From: Verrucomicrobium sp. BvORR034
Lineage (GTDB): Bacteria; Verrucomicrobiota; Verrucomicrobiia; Verrucomicrobiales; Verrucomicrobiaceae
Assembly: GCF_000739635.1 (NCBI RefSeq)
Contig: NZ_BATQ01000154.1
Span: forward strand, 1 to 44,352
DNA: 44,352 nt
Direction of reading: 5' to 3'
Positions 32,085 through 39,342 of this stretch are shown here, one piece after another; within the stretch, counting starts at the first letter, position 1; the number at the start of each line of letters is the position of its first letter. The notes under the pieces were generated by a model. It was not told the origin of the DNA, did not search any database, and was given only the letters and a program-made list of their open reading frames with translations. A program made the translations under genes and the position numbers.

Positions 32085-35000
32085 CAGCATCCGCCCCGCG
32101 TGGCCTCCTCTCCTGCTTGCCGCCGCTTTGATGCTGTGGCCGGGCACCGGCGTGACTGCGCCCGTGAAGCCGCCCCCTGCAGGATCCGGCGGCACGGCCG
32201 CCACTGCCACTCCCCAGCCCACGGAGGATCTGGACTGGGCCGCCATGGCCCGCGGTCTGGGCAAGATGGAGACCCGCACGGCCACGCTGGATGAGCTGCG
32301 CACCGTACAGCCCTTTCCCGCTGCTGCCTGGGTCGCCCTCCTGGACCACGCTGACCTCGCCGTAAGGCTGGGTGCCCTGGAGGTTTTGGAAGATCTGGCC
32401 GGCAATGACCAGGGCTATGATGCCTGGCAGACCGACCCCGCTGAGCGGGCCGAGTCGCTCCAGCGTTGGCGCACCTGGGCCTCCACCGGCGCAGGCAAGG
32501 GCACGAATGTGGCTGCCGCGGCCAACCTCCAACCGGAGCAGCTTCAAGACTATCTCCAGGACATCCTGGGTGGCGATGCCAGCAAGGTGGAGCGCGCCAT
32601 GAGCCGCCTGCACCCCTATGCCCCACAGGCCATCGGAGCCATTGAAAATTTCCTCGCCTCCCAGAAGTCCCTCCAGGAGGGAGCCAAAGGCCGCTTGAAG
32701 GAGGCGCAATACCGCCTGCTGCTGGAAAGCAGCGCCGTGCCCGATGCGCCGCGCCTGGCCCGCATGCTGATCTTTGGCAATCGGGACGAACGGGTGGAAG
32801 GCATGGAGGGCATCTCCGGTGCTGGCAAGCGCGTGCTGCCGATCGTACGGGAGATGCTGGGCGACCGCGAAGCCCTGGTGCGGGAGCGCGCCGTGGACCT
32901 GCTTTTCCAGACGAATCACAAGCCCGCCCTGGCCATCATCGAGACGCATCTGAAGACCGAGAAGGATGCAAACGTGATCCATGCCGCCATCCGCGGCTTT
33001 GGCAAGGTGGAGTCCGCCATCTCCACACGACTGCTCGTGGGTTTCCTGAACCACGAGAACGAAGACCTCGTCTCGGCAGCATTGCTGTCCCTCAGCCTCC
33101 AGAGCGGGGCTGCCCGCAATGCCAAGCCTCAAATCGTGGCCTGCCTCAAGCACCCCAGCTGGCGGGTGCGGGCTGCAGCGTTGCAATGCGCGACGAAGGC
33201 CAGCCTCGGCAATCTGGGGGACGATGCCCTGAACTTGCTCAAGGACAGCGACAGCTTCGTGCGTCAGGCCGCCGTCATCGCCATCGCTGCGAGTGCCCGC
33301 GAGAGCGCCAGTGATTCCTTTGGCTCCTCCGGCTTGCTGGGCATGGTGCGCAAGGCCACGGGCGGGGAAAAGAGAGATGCAACCACCGCTCTGAGCGAGG
33401 CTTTTGCCGCAGATGACGAGCTCAAGGGCGTGGTGCTGAAGGCCTTTGCGACCATGCAGAGGCCGGTGCCGGACAAGATCCTGGAACAGTTCCCCAAGCT
33501 CTCTCCGGAACTCCTCGCCTTCGGCCTGACGAGTGTGAACCCTCGTGGGGACAAGGAGATCGAACTCCTGTTGCGCTACGGCCGGGATCCCAACCCGGAC
33601 ATCGCCTGCGCCGCCCTGCGTGTACTGGCGAAACACTGCAATGACACTCCCAGCGCTCAGCCGATCCTCATTGAAGTGCTGAGCGGCACCGACCGCGCCC
33701 GTCAAGAGGCGGTGCTGGACCAGCTCAACACCCCATACAAGGCGCTCACCGCGCCACGCCAGGTGCTGGAAAAGAGGCTTCAGGAAATCACGGCAGACGT
33801 CACCCTGCCAGTCGCACCCGCGCCGGCCCCGACTCCGGGGAACTCCCAGTCCTCTTCGGTCCCCGCGGCCGACCCGATGAGCCGGTTGTACGCCGCCTTT
33901 GCGAGCAGTGACACCTCGAACTCGTCCCCCGGCACTCCGGCTACCCCCTCGGGTCCCGCTCCTGCTACAGGTGCAGAGGCAAATGCAGCCGCAAGCCCGG
34001 ACAAGCTGGTGGATCGTCTGCACGCTGCATTCCTTGGTTCCGGCCCTGACACGACGGCACCTGCTGCGACACAGCCTCCGCCTCCGACGCCTGGTGCAGA
34101 GCCCCCTGCCACCACCGGGAAGCCGGCCACCGGGCCCGTCACGCCTGCTGCCGCCACCGGGCCGCCCAAGAGCACCATCGAGGCGATGGACCGCCTGGCC
34201 GCATCCGCGGACAAGCCGTCTGGAGAAACGCCCGACCTGCCGCTGATGGCAGCGTACAAGCTGGTGGAAGGCGGCAGCTCAAAAGGGGCCGCCCACTTCC
34301 TCCGCTGGTGGCCGCACCTCAACGTCCAGCACCGGGCCGGTCTGGCAGACTTGCTCAGTCGCAATCCCCAGCCGGGTTCGCTCGATATCTGGCAGCGTCT
34401 CCTGCGGGATCCCTCCCGGGAGATCCGGCGCAAGGCCGTTGAGAGCGCCTTTTACGAGGAGAAGGTCCCCTCCCCCATCAAGCTCGTTTTCCTCGAACTC
34501 ATGCGGCGCGATGCCGTGCTGGAGGCCGCGGATGTCTACCAGTCCCGCCTGGAGAGCATGGTCTCAGACCGCGAGTCCCGCGGCATGGTCTCCGAGCAGG
34601 CCCGGGTGTTGATCAATGACTCCCGCGTGGACCGCCAGGTTCTGGCCGCCATCATGCTGCGCGAGCGCACCAAGGCCGCGGACACGGAGCTCCTGGAGCG
34701 CACCTCCGCCTCCCCCCACTTCTGGGTGCGCCGCGCCGCTGTGCGAAGCCTCGGCCAAGGGGGCAAACGCACGCTGGAGGCCCACCTTCCCGTCTTGACC
34801 AAGGACCCCTCCGCATGGGTGCGGGAGGCCACCGCCTCCGCCCTTGGTGACGGCACCTGGCCCTGGGAGCACCACTTTGATGACAACACCGCAGTGGAAG
34901 ATGAGGGGAACAGTTATTTCACCGACTCCTCTTCCAGCCGTCGTCTCTCAGAGCCCGCCCAGGCGGCCCTGCGGGAGCTGGCCAAGGACAGGGAGGAGCG

Positions 35001-36462
35001 TGTGCGGCTCGCAGCGCTCTCGGGCCTGCTGGTGAGCCGTGAGGAGATTCATCTGCCCACCTACCTGGACCTCTTTGACCATGCGGCCAACCGCAAGGAG
35101 CTCGCGAAGATGCTCACCTCCTTCGTGGAGAGGAACTACACCAAGCTGGGCAAGGGTCTCGCCCCGTTGCTGGAGCGCATGGACTGGAAGCATGTGAACG
35201 AGACGCAGGTGGAAGCCATCCAGAAGCACTTCGGCACCCTGGGCAAGGACACGCTTACCGAGTTCACCGCGTACGTAGCCGAAGCTGGAAAGGCGGGCAC
35301 ACTCCTGGCGAATGCCGGCCAACCCCAGTTCACCCCGGAAAGCAGTGACGCCACGGACGAATCCCCCTCCGTGGATTTTGAGAAGGCCCCGGTGACCGTG
35401 CTGTTCTTCCACAACCCCGGTTGTCACGAGTGCGAGAAGGTGCGCAAGGAGCTCGCCTCCCTGGGCAGGCAGTACACCGGCCTGAAGGTTCAAGAACACA
35501 ACATCCGCGAGACGGAGGCGGTGATCCTCTATGAGGTGCTCTCCCAGCGCTTCAACGTGCCCCCGGCCGACCGCCTGAAGACGCCCGCTGTTTTCCTCCA
35601 GAACGGGGTGTTCATCACCGAGCAGATCAACCGCCCCACCCTGGCCAGTGCGATTCGCGATGTGGCGGAGACGGGTGAGACCGACGTGTGGCACCAGACC
35701 CAAACTCAGGATCTAGCCCTGGCCAAAGAAGAGGTGCAGCAGCGCGTGCACACCCTGCAGCCGGCCGTGATCTTCTTTGCCGGGCTGCTGGATGGGGTGA
35801 ACCCCTGTGCCTTTGCCACCATTATCTTCCTGCTCTCCTATCTTCAGGTGGCCAAGCGCACCTCTCGGGAGATCCTCCTGGTGGGCATGGCCTTCATCTG
35901 CGGAGTGTTCATCACCTACTTCGTGCTCGGCCTCGGCCTGGTGGAGGTGGTGAGCCGCCTCACCGCTCTGCAGACCATTGGTACTATTGTGAACTGGATC
36001 CTCGCGCTGGGCTGTCTCGTGGTGGCTGTGCTGAGCTGGCGGGATGCCCGCCTCGCGAGCCAGGGGCGTCTGCAAGACATGTCGCTCCAGCTCCCTGGGT
36101 TTTTGAAAGAACGCATCCGCGGTGTCATCCGCACCGGCACCCGCGTGAACCGATTTGTCATCGCCGCCTTCGGTGCTGGAGCGGTCATCAGCGTCCTGGA
36201 ACTGGCCTGCACCGGCCAGGTCTATCTGCCCACGATTGTCTATGCCATGAAGTCCGGAGCGTCCAACGCGACCGGATTCCTGCTCCTGTACAACCTCGCG
36301 TTCATTGTCCCGCTTGCCACCGTCTTCGGCCTGGCCTGGGGAGGTCTGCGCAGCGATGCGCTGATCCGCTTCCAACATCGCCATACGGCCAAGGTGAAGT
36401 ATGCCCTGGCGCTGTTGTTCGGCGTGTTGTTTGTGGTGCTGGCGACGAGTGGGAGACTGTAG
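32068..36462 (+). CDS. HEAT-repeat / thioredoxin / CcdA (DsbD-like) fusion protein
   Basis: 1,464 residues from the ATG at 32068; a TTG two codons upstream is an alternative. After a signal peptide, residues about 60-575 and 720-1080 are HEAT-like helical repeats (for example WVALLDHADLAVRLGALEVL; VRRAAVRSLGQGGKRTLEAH). Between them lies a Pro/Ala/Thr-rich linker with the motif RLYAAF / RLHAAF repeated. Residues about 1103-1205 form a thioredoxin-like domain with FFHNPGCHECEKV (Cys1119, Cys1122). The end, 1230-1464, is a six-helix CcdA/DsbD membrane domain with NPCAFATI (Cys1247) and ELACTGQVYLP (Cys1381), the two cysteines that shuttle electrons across the membrane in this family. I infer that it passes reducing power from cytoplasmic thioredoxin to periplasmic partners held by the HEAT scaffold. 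It is the last gene of the operon. Confidence 0.93.
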   Translation: MPCCTDSIRPAWPPLLLAAALMLWPGTGVTAPVKPPPAGSGGTAATATPQPTEDLDWAAMARGLGKMETRTATLDELRTVQPFPAAAWVALLDHADLAVRLGALEVLEDLAGNDQGYDAWQTDPAERAESLQRWRTWASTGAGKGTNVAAAANLQPEQLQDYLQDILGGDASKVERAMSRLHPYAPQAIGAIENFLASQKSLQEGAKGRLKEAQYRLLLESSAVPDAPRLARMLIFGNRDERVEGMEGISGAGKRVLPIVREMLGDREALVRERAVDLLFQTNHKPALAIIETHLKTEKDANVIHAAIRGFGKVESAISTRLLVGFLNHENEDLVSAALLSLSLQSGAARNAKPQIVACLKHPSWRVRAAALQCATKASLGNLGDDALNLLKDSDSFVRQAAVIAIAASARESASDSFGSSGLLGMVRKATGGEKRDATTALSEAFAADDELKGVVLKAFATMQRPVPDKILEQFPKLSPELLAFGLTSVNPRGDKEIELLLRYGRDPNPDIACAALRVLAKHCNDTPSAQPILIEVLSGTDRARQEAVLDQLNTPYKALTAPRQVLEKRLQEITADVTLPVAPAPAPTPGNSQSSSVPAADPMSRLYAAFASSDTSNSSPGTPATPSGPAPATGAEANAAASPDKLVDRLHAAFLGSGPDTTAPAATQPPPPTPGAEPPATTGKPATGPVTPAAATGPPKSTIEAMDRLAASADKPSGETPDLPLMAAYKLVEGGSSKGAAHFLRWWPHLNVQHRAGLADLLSRNPQPGSLDIWQRLLRDPSREIRRKAVESAFYEEKVPSPIKLVFLELMRRDAVLEAADVYQSRLESMVSDRESRGMVSEQARVLINDSRVDRQVLAAIMLRERTKAADTELLERTSASPHFWVRRAAVRSLGQGGKRTLEAHLPVLTKDPSAWVREATASALGDGTWPWEHHFDDNTAVEDEGNSYFTDSSSSRRLSEPAQAALRELAKDREERVRLAALSGLLVSREEIHLPTYLDLFDHAANRKELAKMLTSFVERNYTKLGKGLAPLLERMDWKHVNETQVEAIQKHFGTLGKDTLTEFTAYVAEAGKAGTLLANAGQPQFTPESSDATDESPSVDFEKAPVTVLFFHNPGCHECEKVRKELASLGRQYTGLKVQEHNIRETEAVILYEVLSQRFNVPPADRLKTPAVFLQNGVFITEQINRPTLASAIRDVAETGETDVWHQTQTQDLALAKEEVQQRVHTLQPAVIFFAGLLDGVNPCAFATIIFLLSYLQVAKRTSREILLVGMAFICGVFITYFVLGLGLVEVVSRLTALQTIGTIVNWILALGCLVVAVLSWRDARLASQGRLQDMSLQLPGFLKERIRGVIRTGTRVNRFVIAAFGAGAVISVLELACTGQVYLPTIVYAMKSGASNATGFLLLYNLAFIVPLATVFGLAWGGLRSDALIRFQHRHTAKVKYALALLFGVLFVVLATSGRL

Positions 36463-36528
36463 GTTCGGTGGATCGGTGATTCAGAAGCGCGATGAGGGAG
36501 AGGTTGGAGGCTGCTGGCTGTTGAGGTG

Positions 36529-36562
36529 CAACACCTGGCCCCGCTTGCGGGGCCAAGTGTTG
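36529..36562. terminator. Long hairpin between convergent genes
   Basis: CAACACCTGGCCCCGC pairs with GCGGGGCCAAGTGTTG with one C-A mismatch. It lies 67 bases after the fusion gene stop and 124 bases before the end of the convergent gene. No T-run follows on either side. It could end both transcripts or be a palindromic spacer module. Confidence 0.5.
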
Positions 36563-36672
36563 AAGATCAGGGGTGGGAAGCCTGCATAGTCGGCCTGAGA
36601 TGTCTGGGGGACGTGCGACTGACGTTCCCGGCAAGATGCCGGAAACAGCACGCAAGATGCGTGCGCTCCCCA
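36553..36672 (+). repeat. Spacer repeat with AGA-centred palindromes, copy 1
   Basis: Includes CCGGCAAGATGCCGG (36628-36642) and GCACGCAAGATGCGTGC (36648-36664), then GCTCCCC. It aligns with 37761-37866: shared CCAAGTGTTG/CCAGGTGTTG, CCTGAGA, GTTCCCGGCA-GATGC and GCGTGCGCTCCCC. The two direct copies enclose the single gene 36686-37678. Confidence 0.75.
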
Positions 36673-36685
36673 ATCTGCCTAGCCA

Positions 36686-37678
36686 CTACCTTGCAGGTCC
36701 CCACTCATAAAACAGCCGGCAGCTCTCCACCACCTCCTCCTGACCATCTCCAGGGATTCGCGTTACCACCTCGAACTGCCAGCCGGTGAACTGAAAAACG
36801 GGCTCCCATGCCAGTTTCAGAACATACCTCATCTGACCTTCTCCCCACGATGAGATTCCCCAGCCGTTCTTTCCGCTTTCGATGCGGAACGCCTCCCGGA
36901 TCGGCGCGAAGCGCTCGCCCTTGAGCAGAATCCCGGCATTCATCAGCTTGATCAAATGGGTCACCTGGCTGGTCTCCAGCGATTCAAAGAGCTCAGCGAT
37001 CTGCCCGGCAAAGAACGTCATCGCTTTCTTGTCCTCGAAATGGGACAGTTCCCCCAGCAGATCAAGATACTGCTGCCGATCCTGTTGCACCGTTCGCGCA
37101 TAGCTCCGGAGCAGCCATCGCCGGCATTCATCGGAGGATTTCTCGGGCAGCGGTTCTTTGGCTTCTGCCAGTCTCATCGCGGCTGCACCTCCCGTTTCCC
37201 AAAACCGAATCACCACCTGCTCTGGGAAAGGAGGCTCAGAGACAAGCTGCACTACCCAGTCACCCATCAGACTGTCCTTTGCGGGGACCAGATACCACGT
37301 GCGTTCCACGCCTTCGCGCAGGGGTTCTTCGAATCCCATCAGGTGGGTGATCGCGCGTTCGCCGGGAGAAGCAAGGTCGCGGCGAATCAGCATCGCCAGC
37401 TTGGAAGCCAGTTCACAGCCTACGGTCTGTGAACGCTTCCACGCGGTGTACTCAACCTGTTTCGAGCGGTAAGAAGCCTCCTTTAGCGCCTCCAGTTGGA
37501 GCCGACGATGCTCGCGGAACAACCGGACATCTGGATAGATCATGACGCCACCGTCGCTACCATGGATGATTTCAGGGTCTGGAAGCGAAGGCTTTTGGGC
37601 GAATGAACCCGTGACGCACTGGAGCGCGAAGATGACGGCGAGCAGAATCGGCCAACGGGTTGCGCCATGGGGTTTCAT
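36686..37678 (-). CDS. Secreted protein of unknown function
   Basis: 330 residues with a signal peptide (hydrophobic residues about 10-24, cleavage near SFA-QKP). The mature protein is hydrophilic: VMIYPDVRLFREHRRLQLEA (about 45-64), ERTWYLVPAKDSLMGDWVVQ (about 125-144), PEQVVIRFWETGGAAAMRLA (about 152-171), a helical part ETSQVTHLIKLMNAGILL and the C-terminal WEPVFQFTGWQFEVVTRIPG. I do not recognise a family. It is flanked by two direct copies of a spacer repeat (36553-36672 and 37761-37866), and convergent with the HEAT/thioredoxin/CcdA gene. Confidence 0.75.
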   Translation of the reverse strand: MKPHGATRWPILLAVIFALQCVTGSFAQKPSLPDPEIIHGSDGGVMIYPDVRLFREHRRLQLEALKEASYRSKQVEYTAWKRSQTVGCELASKLAMLIRRDLASPGERAITHLMGFEEPLREGVERTWYLVPAKDSLMGDWVVQLVSEPPFPEQVVIRFWETGGAAAMRLAEAKEPLPEKSSDECRRWLLRSYARTVQQDRQQYLDLLGELSHFEDKKAMTFFAGQIAELFESLETSQVTHLIKLMNAGILLKGERFAPIREAFRIESGKNGWGISSWGEGQMRYVLKLAWEPVFQFTGWQFEVVTRIPGDGQEEVVESCRLFYEWGPAR

Positions 37679-37760
37679 CCTGCTGATGTAAATCGAAAAG
37701 CAGGTGGGAAGTCAATCCTGCTAGCGCACGGTACATGGGAGATGGGACGCCGACAGATGG

Positions 37761-37866
37761 CCAGGTGTTGGGGGTTAGGAGTGGGGGGCACGTCGTATTG
37801 GCCTGAGACGCCGGAGGAACGCCCGACGGAAGTTCCCGGCAGGATGCTGGAAGCGTGCGCTCCCCG
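37761..37866 (+). repeat. Spacer repeat with AGA/GGA-centred palindrome, copy 2
   Basis: Direct partner of 36553-36672, missing the AACAGCACGCAAGAT part. Contains CCGGCAGGATGCTGG (GGA centre). Confidence 0.7.
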
Positions 37867-37920
37867 AGCTTCCCCAAGCTCCCGCAAGCCTCAATGCGTT
37901 CCCACTTCCCATCCAGCCGC

Positions 37921-37982
37921 AACACCTTGACTACTGACGCACTGCCCACTGACGCACTGGTTCCCGCCCACTGACGCACTGG
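37921..37982 (-). repeat. CAGTGCG/CAGTGGG tandem repeat abutting a stop codon
   Basis: Read on the minus strand it starts directly after the TAG of the VTT gene: CCAGTGCGTCAGTGGGCGGG then AACCAGTGCGTCAGTGGGC and so on, ending GTCAAGGTGTT. Partner of 5388-5437. Confidence 0.8.
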
Positions 37983-38654
37983 CTAAGACCTGAGCTTCTT
38001 CAGCTTCCCGGCTGCCAGGCCATACAACACCACGGGAGCGAGTGCGCTTAACGCCACGGCCAAACCTGGACGATCATGCCCCAAGTCACCGATGGCGGCG
38101 AAGGTGAATCCCAGGGGCACGGTGCCGCACAGTAGGCTCACCCAGAATCTGCGCCAGGACATGCCGGTGAGACCGGCCAGGCAGGCCACTGCTTCTGGCA
38201 ACACGGGCATCCAGCGGGACAAGGCGACAATCCAGCCCCCCTTATTTCCTTGAAACACCTTCTCGCCTTTCTTCAGCCCGTCGTCGCCCGCCAGCCAGAG
38301 GGCGGCGCGATGGCCGAAGAGGCGGCAGAGCCAGTAGGCCACGATCCCGGAAAGCGCGGACCCGGCAATGCTGGCGACACCGCCCCAGAACCAGCCGTAC
38401 ACCAGGCCCAGGGCAGACATCACCACGGTGCCGGGCACGGGCAAAACAAGATCCCCCACCAGCAGGACGACGCCACCCACCCAGGCCCAGGGGCCCAGAG
38501 ATTCCATCCAACGGCGGGCACCTTCCAGGGAAAACGTTTCCTCAAACCACTGACCCCAGATGCAGAAGGGCAGGATGATCAACACCAGCAACACCACGGC
38601 CAGCAGCCAGAAGCGCGAACGATGCGGGGCACGGGCGGGCGGATCTCCAGCCAT
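37983..38654 (-). CDS. VTT-domain (TVP38/TMEM64, DedA-like) membrane protein
   Basis: 223 residues, normal length for the family. These inner-membrane proteins are thought to be lipid transporters or scramblases. A first hydrophobic segment lies at about 15-33. The VTT core runs from about 55 to 200: VGDLVLPVPGTVVMSALGLV with the Pro-x-Pro re-entrant motif, YGWFWGGVASIAGSALSGIV, the conserved basic-Pro segment ALSRWMPVLPEAVACLAGLT, and WVSLLCGTVPLGFTFAAIG. It ends in a basic tail KLKKLRS. It lies 15 bases downstream of riboflavin synthase on the same strand, so the two are probably co-transcribed, without an obvious functional link. Confidence 0.88.
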   Translation of the reverse strand: MAGDPPARAPHRSRFWLLAVVLLVLIILPFCIWGQWFEETFSLEGARRWMESLGPWAWVGGVVLLVGDLVLPVPGTVVMSALGLVYGWFWGGVASIAGSALSGIVAYWLCRLFGHRAALWLAGDDGLKKGEKVFQGNKGGWIVALSRWMPVLPEAVACLAGLTGMSWRRFWVSLLCGTVPLGFTFAAIGDLGHDRPGLAVALSALAPVVLYGLAAGKLKKLRS

Positions 38655-38669
38655 GGCGGTGTGATGTCG

Positions 38670-39281
38670 TCAGGCGCCCACCGTCGGTTTCACCTGCACC
38701 AGACGCTCGAGGTGCTTTGCCAGCATGTCGAACTCCAGGTTCACCCGATGGCCTTCCTGTTTATCAGGCAGGTGGGTGACGGCATGGGTGTGCGGTGTGA
38801 TCCAGAAAGTCATGCGATCAGGCTGCAGATCCGCAATGGTGAGGCTGATGCCGTCCACACAGATGGAGCCCTTGTGCACCACGAGGTGGGCCCACTCCAG
38901 GGCGAGGCCCACGGTGAACTGATGATCCATGCCCACTTTTTTCAACGTGAGGATGGGCGCGGTGGTATCCACATGCCCCTGCACAAAGTGGCCGCTGAGC
39001 CGGTCACCCAGGCGCAGCGCCCGTTCCAGATTCACGAGGCTGCCTTCCTTGAGCTCACCCAGGCTGGTGACCTTCAAGGTCTCGATCAGCAGGTCAAACG
39101 CCGCCGTCTGGGCCGCCCCGTCGAACTCCGTCACAGTCAGGCAGCAGCCGTTCACCGCCACACTTTCCCCGAGGGTGAGCTCGGCCGCCATCGGCCCCAC
39201 CTGCAACACCAGACGCGCCCCGCCTTCACGGAAGACGATGCTCTGAACAGTACCAACGATTTCAACAATGCCTGTAAACAT
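38670..39281 (-). CDS. ribE: Riboflavin synthase, alpha chain
   Basis: 203 residues from the ATG at 39281 (start MFTGIVE, the family start; an ATG two codons earlier is possible). The enzyme converts two 6,7-dimethyl-8-ribityllumazine molecules into riboflavin and the pyrimidine precursor, in the cytoplasm as a trimer. The two lumazine-binding repeats are visible: GESVAVNGCCLTV with the conserved Cys in the first, and KGSICVDGISLTIADL in the second, plus LSGHFVQGHVD at the domain border. There is no FMN riboswitch in the short gap upstream, and no other riboflavin genes are in the window. It lies between the antiporter-like gene and the VTT gene. Confidence 0.97.
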   Translation of the reverse strand: MFTGIVEIVGTVQSIVFREGGARLVLQVGPMAAELTLGESVAVNGCCLTVTEFDGAAQTAAFDLLIETLKVTSLGELKEGSLVNLERALRLGDRLSGHFVQGHVDTTAPILTLKKVGMDHQFTVGLALEWAHLVVHKGSICVDGISLTIADLQPDRMTFWITPHTHAVTHLPDKQEGHRVNLEFDMLAKHLERLVQVKPTVGA

Positions 39282-39342
39282 AAACAAACGGAACTACGAC
39301 AACAACGGGGATGAGGAAGACGAACTTTCCTGAACCCTCCAC

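Noticed and set aside
32047-34023. Long minus-strand open frame opposite the HEAT part of the fusion gene
   Set aside because: No domain, low-complexity composition, and lies wholly inside a plus-strand gene with strong family evidence.
38250-39314. Plus-strand open frame opposite the VTT and riboflavin synthase genes
   Set aside because: It spans two well-supported minus-strand genes and their gap; the product is His/Gln/Gly-rich with no domain.
39282-39342. FMN riboswitch ahead of riboflavin synthase
   Set aside because: The gap to the upstream antiporter gene is only about 60 bases and shows none of the conserved RFN-element stems.
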